A DNA stretch of 64,000 bases from Burkholderia humptydooensis. GTDB lineage: Bacteria > Pseudomonadota > Gammaproteobacteria > Burkholderiales > Burkholderiaceae. Of the stretch, positions 54,857 to 64,000 are shown piece by piece. Made by a program: the position numbers and the translations under genes. Location of the stretch: positions 1,364,001-1,428,000 of the forward strand of contig NZ_CP013380.1 in assembly GCF_001513745.1 (NCBI RefSeq). Direction: 5' to 3'. The notes under the pieces are model-generated. The model saw nothing but the letters and a program-made list of their open reading frames with translations, had not been told where the DNA came from and searched no databases. Position 1 is the stretch's first letter, and each line of letters starts with the position of its first letter.

Positions 54857-55648
54857 ATGCGCCAATCGACCGACGCCGCCTTGCCGTTCCCGACCGACGC
54901 CGCCTTTCGCGCCGTCGAACTGTCGCCGCCCGCGGCGGCGCAACGCGCCGGCGTGCGGCTCGTGCGGCTCGATTTCGATTTCGACGCCGCGCACCGCACA
55001 TGCGCGCTTGCGTGGCTGAGCGACGCCGAGCGCGAGCGCGCTCACCGCTTCATGCGCGCGGAGGACACGCTGCGCAGCGCCGCGACGCGCGCCGTCGTGC
55101 GCGGCGTGATCGGCGCGGCGCTCGGCTTGCCGCCCGCCGAGTTGCGGATCGTCGCCGACGCGTCGGGCCGCCCGCGGCTCGCGCCCGAGCATGCGGCGCG
55201 CGCGCCGACGCTCGACTTCAACGTATCGCATTCGGGCGCGCACGCGCTGATCGCATGGAGCCGCGCCGCGCGTGTCGGCGTCGACATCGAGGCGCGGCGG
55301 GCGGGCGTCGACTGGAGGTCGCTCGGCCGCTCGGCGTTCGCGCCCGTGGACGCCGCGGCGATCGACGCGCTGCCCGCTGACGAACGCGAATCGGCGTGCT
55401 ACCGCGTATGGGCGGCGAAGGAGGCGCTGCTGAAGGCGCTCGGCACGGGGATCGGCGGCGGCCTGACCGCGTTTTCGGTGCTCGCCGGCGGCGCGCCGCC
55501 GGGCGCGGGCCGCGCGCCCGTCGTCGGCGTCGTCGATCCGACGTCGGCCGCGAGCGGCGTGGCGGCGTTCGACGCCGCATGGCTCGACGCGCCCGCAGGC
55601 TATGCGGCCTGCTTGGCGTGGCGGCGCGCCGGGCAGGGGGCGTTCTAG
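54857..55648 (+). CDS. 4'-phosphopantetheinyl transferase (Sfp type)
   Basis: This 263-aa enzyme transfers phosphopantetheine from CoA to carrier-protein serines of NRPS, PKS or fatty-acid synthases. Motifs are LDFNVSHSGAHALIAW, VGVDIEARR (Mg-binding D-x-E) and the WAAKEALLKALGTGIG signature. Length fits the Sfp/Gsp group with an N-terminal extension. No NRPS or PKS genes are in the window, so it probably serves clusters elsewhere. It is downstream of the LuxR solo and hydrolase. Confidence 0.92.
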   Translation: MRQSTDAALPFPTDAAFRAVELSPPAAAQRAGVRLVRLDFDFDAAHRTCALAWLSDAERERAHRFMRAEDTLRSAATRAVVRGVIGAALGLPPAELRIVADASGRPRLAPEHAARAPTLDFNVSHSGAHALIAWSRAARVGVDIEARRAGVDWRSLGRSAFAPVDAAAIDALPADERESACYRVWAAKEALLKALGTGIGGGLTAFSVLAGGAPPGAGRAPVVGVVDPTSAASGVAAFDAAWLDAPAGYAACLAWRRAGQGAF

Positions 55649-55863
55649 CCGCGGTGCGCGGCGGCGCGAGATTGGCATCGGCGTTCGCCCCGTTGTGTCG
55701 TCCCGCCATGCCCCGCGCCATTCCGTGGCCGGCGGATTCCTCACGGCCTTGCATGGCGATTGCGATGCGTGCGGCCATCAAGGGGCGATCACCGGCGATC
55801 ACCGGCGATCGCGAGCTATCGCGGATCATCGCGGCGTCGACTGCGCTCACGAGCGCGCCGGCC

Positions 55864-55880
55864 CTAGGGGAAACTCCTAG
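55864..55880. promoter_or_regulatory. dyad CTAGG-N7-CCTAG upstream of hutH
   Basis: A perfect 5-bp dyad with a 7-bp centre (GGAAACT), 89 bp before the hutH start. The binding factor is unknown. Confidence 0.4.
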
Positions 55881-55900
55881 CCCCGGTTTTTGAAAAACAA

Positions 55901-55914
55901 GTTGTCTATACAAC
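55901..55914. promoter_or_regulatory. HutC operator 1
   Basis: GTTGTCTATACAAC is an almost perfect palindrome of the HutC type (TTGTMTATACAA core), 55 bp upstream of hutH. Confidence 0.75.
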
Positions 55915-55946
55915 ATCGAATCACTACACTCGTCTCATTCCGAAAA

Positions 55947-55960
55947 CTTGTATAGACAGG
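55947..55960. promoter_or_regulatory. HutC operator 2
   Basis: CTTGTATAGACAGG shares the TGTATAGACA core with operator 1 in inverted orientation and lies 9-22 bp before the hutH start. Confidence 0.7.
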
Positions 55961-55968
55961 ACCCCTTC

Positions 55969-57492
55969 ATGATCACGCTGACCCCAGGCCGCCTGACTCT
56001 CCCGCAACTGCGCCGGATCGCCCGCGAGAACGTGCAGATCGCGCTCGACCCCGCGAGCTTCGCCGCGATCGACCGGGGTGCGCAGGCCGTCGCCGACATC
56101 GCCGCGAAGGGCGAGCCGGCGTACGGCATCAACACGGGCTTCGGACGCCTCGCGAGCACGCACATCCCGCACGATCAGCTCGAGCTGCTGCAGAAGAACC
56201 TGGTGCTGTCGCATGCGGTGGGCGTCGGCGAGCCGATGGCGCGCCCCGCCGTGCGCCTCCTGATGGCGCTCAAGCTGTCGAGCCTCGGCCGCGGCCACTC
56301 GGGCATCCGCCGCGTCGTGATGGACGCGCTCGTCAAGCTGTTCAACGCCGACGTGCTGCCGCTCATCCCGGTCAAGGGCTCGGTCGGCGCATCGGGCGAT
56401 CTCTCGCCGCTCGCGCACATGTCGGCGGTGCTGCTCGGCATCGGCGACGTGTTCATCCGCGGCGAGCGCGCGAGCGCGACGGACGGGCTGCGCGTCGCGG
56501 GCCTTGCGCCGCTCACGCTCGAAGCGAAGGAGGGCCTCGCGCTCCTGAACGGCACGCAGGCGTCGACCGCGCTCGCGCTCGACAACCTGTTCGCGATCGA
56601 AGACCTGTACCGCACGGCGCTCGTGTCGGGCGCGCTGTCGGTCGACGCGGCGGCGGGCTCGGTGAAGCCGTTCGATGCGCGCATCCACGAGCTGCGCGGC
56701 CATCGCGGCCAGATCGACGCGGCCGCCGCGTACCGGTCGCTCCTCGACGGCTCGGCGATCAACGTGTCGCACCGCGACTGCGGCAAGGTGCAGGACCCGT
56801 ACAGCCTGCGCTGCCAGCCGCAGGTGATGGGCGCGTGCCTCGACCAGATCCGCCACGCGGCCGGCGTGCTGCTCGTCGAAGCGAACGCGGTGTCGGACAA
56901 CCCGCTGATCTTCCCGGACACGGGCGAGGTGCTGTCGGGCGGCAACTTCCACGCGGAGCCCGTCGCGTTCGCGGCCGACAATCTCGCGATCGCGGTGGCC
57001 GAGATCGGCGCGCTCGCCGAGCGCCGCATCGCGCTCCTGATCGACGCGACGCTCTCCGGCCTGCCGCCTTTCCTCGTGAAGGACGGCGGCGTGAACTCGG
57101 GCTTCATGATCGCGCACGTGACGGCCGCCGCGCTCGCGTCGGAGAACAAGACGCTCGCGCATCCGGCGTCGGTCGATTCGCTGCCGACGTCGGCGAACCA
57201 GGAAGACCACGTGTCGATGGCGACGTTCGCCGCGCGCAAGCTCGCGGACATCGCGGAGAACGTCGCGAACATTCTCGCGATCGAGCTGCTCGCCGCCGCG
57301 CAGGGCGTCGACCTGCGCGCGCCGCACGAAACGAGCCCGGCGCTGCGGCACGCGATGAAGACGATCCGCGCGGACGTCGCGCACTACGATCTCGACCATT
57401 ACTTCGCGCCCGACATCGCGGTGATCGCGCGGCGCGTGCGCGAGCGCGCGTTCGCGACGCTGAGCCCGCTGTCGTTCGAATCGGAACAATAA
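55969..57492 (+). CDS. hutH: histidine ammonia-lyase
   Basis: This 507-aa enzyme removes ammonia from histidine to give urocanate. The MIO prosthetic group forms from Ala141-Ser142-Gly143 in [13 protein letters not shown]. Other signatures are [37 protein letters not shown] and [15 protein letters not shown]. The start ATG 55969 lies directly after the two HutC operators. It is the first gene of hutHCUDIFG. Confidence 0.97.
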   Translation: MITLTPGRLTLPQLRRIARENVQIALDPASFAAIDRGAQAVADIAAKGEPAYGINTGFGRLASTHIPHDQLELLQKNLVLSHAVGVGEPMARPAVRLLMALKLSSLGRGHSGIRRVVMDALVKLFNADVLPLIPVKGSVGASGDLSPLAHMSAVLLGIGDVFIRGERASATDGLRVAGLAPLTLEAKEGLALLNGTQASTALALDNLFAIEDLYRTALVSGALSVDAAAGSVKPFDARIHELRGHRGQIDAAAAYRSLLDGSAINVSHRDCGKVQDPYSLRCQPQVMGACLDQIRHAAGVLLVEANAVSDNPLIFPDTGEVLSGGNFHAEPVAFAADNLAIAVAEIGALAERRIALLIDATLSGLPPFLVKDGGVNSGFMIAHVTAAALASENKTLAHPASVDSLPTSANQEDHVSMATFAARKLADIAENVANILAIELLAAAQGVDLRAPHETSPALRHAMKTIRADVAHYDLDHYFAPDIAVIARRVRERAFATLSPLSFESEQ

Positions 57493-57496
57493 GACG

Positions 57497-58192
57497 ATGA
57501 GCACACCCGCCTATCAGGAAATCAAGGACTTCATCCTCGCGCGCATTCACGCCGGCGAATGGGCGGAAGGCGATCAGGTGCCGTCCGAGAACGAGCTCGC
57601 GCGCGAGTTCAAGGTCGCGCGGATGACCGTCAACCGCGCGCTGCGCGAGCTGACGGCCGAGCAGGTGCTCACGCGCATCCAGGGGGCGGGCACGTTCGTC
57701 GCGCGGCCGAAATACGAATCGACGCTCGTCGCGATCCGCAGCATCTCCGACGAAGTCGCCGCGCGCGGCCACAAGCATCATGCGCGCGTGCTCGACCTCG
57801 TCACGATGAAGGCCGACGAGGCGCTCGCCGACGAAATGCAGGTGCCGCTCCACACGAGGCTCTTCCGCTCGGTGATGCTGCACTACGAGAACGACGAGCC
57901 CGTGCAGCTCGAGGAACGCTGGGTCAATCCGGCCGTCGCCGCGGATTACGCGGAGCAGGATTTCTCGGCGATCACGCCGAACCAGTACCTGACGCGTGTC
58001 GCGCCGCTGCAGCGCGTCGAGTACCGGATCGAGGCGGCGATGCCCGATCGCGCGATGCGCGAGGAGCTGGAGATGAGCGAAGCCGAACCGTGCCTCGTGC
58101 TGCATCGGCGCACGTGGTCGCAGGGCGTCGTCGCCTCGGTCGCGAACCTCTGGCATCCGGGCAGCCGCTATCGCTTCACCGGCCATTTCTGA
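57497..58192 (+). CDS. hutC: HutC, GntR-family repressor of histidine utilisation
   Basis: This 231-aa protein has an N-terminal GntR winged helix (VPSENELAREFKVARMTVNRALRELTAEQVLTRIQGAGTFVA) and a C-terminal UTRA ligand-binding domain. It represses hut, and urocanate releases it from DNA in characterised species. It lies 4 bp after hutH inside the operon, so it controls its own level through the operators before hutH. Confidence 0.95.
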   Translation: MSTPAYQEIKDFILARIHAGEWAEGDQVPSENELAREFKVARMTVNRALRELTAEQVLTRIQGAGTFVARPKYESTLVAIRSISDEVAARGHKHHARVLDLVTMKADEALADEMQVPLHTRLFRSVMLHYENDEPVQLEERWVNPAVAADYAEQDFSAITPNQYLTRVAPLQRVEYRIEAAMPDRAMREELEMSEAEPCLVLHRRTWSQGVVASVANLWHPGSRYRFTGHF

Positions 58193-58234
58193 ACGCTTGA
58201 CGAACCTTCACATCCTTTTCCGGGAGCAGTTGCG

Positions 58235-61796
<3,562 letters not shown>

Positions 61797-61809
61797 CCGG
61801 AAGACGAGC

Positions 61810-63192
61810 ATGACGATGATCGAATCGATGTTGTTTGCCGAGCATGCGTATCTGCCCGGCGGCTGGCAGCGCGACGTGCTGCTGCGCTGGGATGCGACGG
61901 GCGCGCTCGTCGACGTGAGCGCGAACGCGGCGGCGCCCGCGCGCGTCGCGCGCGCGAGCGGGCCGCTCTTGCCCGGCATGCCGAACCTGCATTCGCACGC
62001 GTTCCAGCGCGCGATGGCGGGGCTCACCGAATATCGCGCGAATCCGTCCGACACGTTCTGGAGCTGGCGCGACCTGATGTACCGCTTCGCGCTGAAGATC
62101 ACGCCCGACGCGCTCGCCGCGGTCGCGCGCTGGCTCTATGTCGAGATGCTGAAAAGCGGCTACACGTCGGTGTGCGAATTCCATTACGTGCATCACGCGC
62201 CGGACGGCACGCGCTATCCGCGGCTCGCGGAACTGGCGGCGCGCGTCGTCGGCGCGGCGCGCGACGCGGGCATCGGCATCACGATGCTGCCCGTCGCGTA
62301 TCAGTACAGCGGCTTCGGCGAGCGTGCGCCGCGCGACGACCAGCGCCGCTTCATCAACACGCCGGACGCGCTGCTCGCGCTTCTCGGCGCGCTGCGCGGC
62401 GAACTGCCCGAGCACGGCGGGCTGCGCTACGGAATCGCGCCGCATTCGCTGCGCGCGGTGTCGGAGAGCGGGCTGCGCGAACTGGTCGGCGCGCTGCCGG
62501 CCGACGCGCCGGTGCACATCCACATCGCCGAGCAGACCGCGGAAGTCGACGATTGCGTGCGCGCGCACGGCGCGCGGCCGGTGCAGTGGCTCATCGACCG
62601 CTTCGACGTGAACGCGCGCTGGTGTCTCGTCCATGCGACGCATCTCGACGCCGCCGAGACGCACGCGCTCGCGCGCAGCGGCGCGATCGCGGGCCTGTGT
62701 CCGACGACCGAGGCGAACCTCGGCGACGGCATTTTTCCGGCGGTCGACTATCTCGCGGCGGGCGGCGCGATCGGCATCGGCTCGGACAGCCACGCGAGCG
62801 TCGACTGGCGCGCCGAGCTGCGGCTCTTCGAATACGGGCAGCGGCTCGCGCGGCGCGAGCGCAACGTGCTTGCCGATGCGGCGCAGCCGCGCGTGGCGGA
62901 CCGCCTGTTCGCCGCGTCGCTCGCGGGCGGCGCGCGCGCGGCCGGGCGCCCCGTCGGCGCGCTCGAGGCAGGCCGGCGCGCCGACTGGATCGTGCTCGAT
63001 CCCGCGCATCCGTCGATCGCCGAGCACGGCAGCGACACGTGGCTGTCGGGCGCGGTGTTCGCCGAGCATGGCGACACGCCGGTGCTCGACGTGTACGTCG
63101 GCGGCGAGCAGGTGGTGAGCGCGCGCCGGCATCGTGACGAAGAGGCGGCGTATGCCGGATACCGCGCGGCGCTTGCGCAGCTATTGAGCTAA
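61810..63192 (+). CDS. hutF: formimidoylglutamate deiminase
   Basis: This 460-aa amidohydrolase converts N-formimino-L-glutamate to N-formyl-L-glutamate, the two-step branch that then uses HutG. Motifs are GMPNLHSHAFQRAMAG, FWSWRDLMYRFAL, VHATHLDAAET and GSDSHASVDWRAELR. It lies 13 bp after hutI. Its presence with hutG shows the pathway releases formate rather than formamide. Confidence 0.96.
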   Translation: MTMIESMLFAEHAYLPGGWQRDVLLRWDATGALVDVSANAAAPARVARASGPLLPGMPNLHSHAFQRAMAGLTEYRANPSDTFWSWRDLMYRFALKITPDALAAVARWLYVEMLKSGYTSVCEFHYVHHAPDGTRYPRLAELAARVVGAARDAGIGITMLPVAYQYSGFGERAPRDDQRRFINTPDALLALLGALRGELPEHGGLRYGIAPHSLRAVSESGLRELVGALPADAPVHIHIAEQTAEVDDCVRAHGARPVQWLIDRFDVNARWCLVHATHLDAAETHALARSGAIAGLCPTTEANLGDGIFPAVDYLAAGGAIGIGSDSHASVDWRAELRLFEYGQRLARRERNVLADAAQPRVADRLFAASLAGGARAAGRPVGALEAGRRADWIVLDPAHPSIAEHGSDTWLSGAVFAEHGDTPVLDVYVGGEQVVSARRHRDEEAAYAGYRAALAQLLS

Positions 63193-63365
63193 AGCGCGGC
63201 CGCGTTGCGCGAACGCAGGGCGCTACGAAGGGGCGGCAACGCGGACGCTTCGCAACGCGGTTAGGATAGGTTCGGCATCCGGCGCGGCGGCCCGCCGCCG
63301 CGTGCGCCGCAAGAATGGCCGGCGAGCCGTGCGGCTCGCCGCATCATCAACGAGGTCGAACGATC

Positions 63366-64000
63366 ATGAACACCGCATCGCATCCGCCGGTATTCACGCT
63401 GCATCGCGGCACGCTGCCGCTGCTCGTGTCGATACCGCACGCGGGCACTCACATTCCCGATGACATCGCCGCGACGATGACGCCCGTCGCGCGCCACGTC
63501 GACGATTGCGACTGGCATCTCGAGCGTCTGTACGATTTCGCGAAGAGGCTCGGCGCGTCGGTGCTCGTGCCGTCGCACGCGCGCTATGTCGTCGACCTGA
63601 ACCGTCCGCCCGATGATGCGAATCTCTACCCGGGCCAGGACACGACGGGCCTCGTGCCTGTCGATACGTTCGACAAGGCGCCGCTGTACGCGCACGGCAG
63701 CGAGCCGACCGTCACCGAGATCGCGCGCCGCCGCGCGCGCTACTGGGCGCCGTATCACGATGCGCTCGCGGGCGAGCTGCAGCGGCTGAAGGACGCGCAC
63801 GGCCGCGTGCTGCTGTGGGAAGCGCACTCGATCCGCTCGCACGTGCCGCGCTTTTTCGACGGCCGGCTGCCGGACTTCAACTTCGGCACGTCGAACGGCG
63901 CGAGCGCCGCGCCCGGTCTCGCCGACAAGCTGGCCGCGCTCGTCGACAGGCACGGCGGCTACACGTCGATCGCGAACGGGCGCTTCAAGGGCGGCTACAT
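63366..64000 (+). CDS. hutG: N-formylglutamate deformylase (3' end outside the window)
   Basis: The first 211 codons are present and the frame is still open at the window edge. VFTLHRGTLPLLVSIPHAGTHIPDD, DDCDWHLERLYDFA, RYVVDLNRPPDD and LLWEAHSIRSHVPRFFDG match the N-formylglutamate amidohydrolase family, which cleaves formylglutamate to glutamate and formate. The ATG at 63366 begins MNTASHPPVF, and a 173-bp gap separates it from hutF. It is the last hut gene seen; full length is normally about 265-275 aa. Confidence 0.94.
   Translation, partial: MNTASHPPVFTLHRGTLPLLVSIPHAGTHIPDDIAATMTPVARHVDDCDWHLERLYDFAKRLGASVLVPSHARYVVDLNRPPDDANLYPGQDTTGLVPVDTFDKAPLYAHGSEPTVTEIARRRARYWAPYHDALAGELQRLKDAHGRVLLWEAHSIRSHVPRFFDGRLPDFNFGTSNGASAAPGLADKLAALVDRHGGYTSIANGRFKGGY

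Larger units (their letters stand above)
55649..55968. other. hut operon control region
   Basis: No gene is seen in these 320 bp. The 3' part contains two HutC-like operators and a CTAGG/CCTAG dyad (separate entries). Confidence 0.6.

Overview
The window is GC-rich, gene-dense DNA from a betaproteobacterium, almost certainly Burkholderia and probably the B. pseudomallei group. The reasons are the strong G/C third-position bias, the gene families present (BamE-like lipoprotein, cyo oxidase, a quinol-type NorB, UbiUVT, an AHL-type LuxR solo) and short 9-bp tandem repeats. No rRNA, complete tRNA, CRISPR array, transposase or prophage gene was seen. The species call is an inference.

Layout. (1) 1-14905: arginine/ornithine uptake and catabolism. 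An ABC importer (aotQ-aotM-aotP) and a GlxA/AraC-type activator are followed by a 447-bp element with 105-bp inverted repeats. Then comes the full arginine succinyltransferase pathway, astC-astA(alpha)-astA(beta)-astD-astB-astE. A GST/LysR divergent pair follows, then the periplasmic binding protein, detached from its permease. (2) 15009-20206: a fatty-acid desaturase and the cyoABCD ubiquinol oxidase, both on the minus strand. (3) 20594-49891: a nitric-oxide/low-oxygen island. It holds bacteriohemerythrin, nsrR, a sufBCDSUT Fe-S assembly operon, nnrS, a chemoreceptor, hemN, a Dnr-type Crp/Fnr regulator, an uncharacterised membrane protein, a nitronate-monooxygenase-like flavoprotein, ubiU-ubiV-ubiT (O2-independent ubiquinone synthesis), a DGC-domain protein, nrdG with a split nrdD, a second nnrS, another unknown membrane protein, a DUF59 protein, quinol-type norB and an alkB-like hydroxylase. 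(4) 50251-55648: a decayed photolyase, a lone cysC, a LuxR solo, an alpha/beta hydrolase and a Sfp-type phosphopantetheinyl transferase. (5) 55901-64000: the hut operon hutH-C-U-D-I-F-G with two HutC-like operators; hutG runs off the end.

How it fits together. In region 3, four 23-bp dyads of the same geometry (two 9-bp arms, 5-bp spacer) lie upstream of nsrR, sufB, nnrS and norB. They look like NsrR operators, which would tie NO detoxification, heme-copper handling and Fe-S repair to one NO sensor. Four FNR/Dnr-type boxes (TTGAY-N4-RTYAA) lie upstream of nnrS/the chemoreceptor, hemN, the flavoprotein-ubiUVT operon and nrdD. The O2-independent routes to heme, ubiquinone and deoxynucleotides would thus be under one low-oxygen regulator, probably the Dnr-type protein encoded inside the island. 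The most unusual single observation is an anaerobic ribonucleotide reductase whose glycyl-radical segment is encoded as a separate 74-aa protein.
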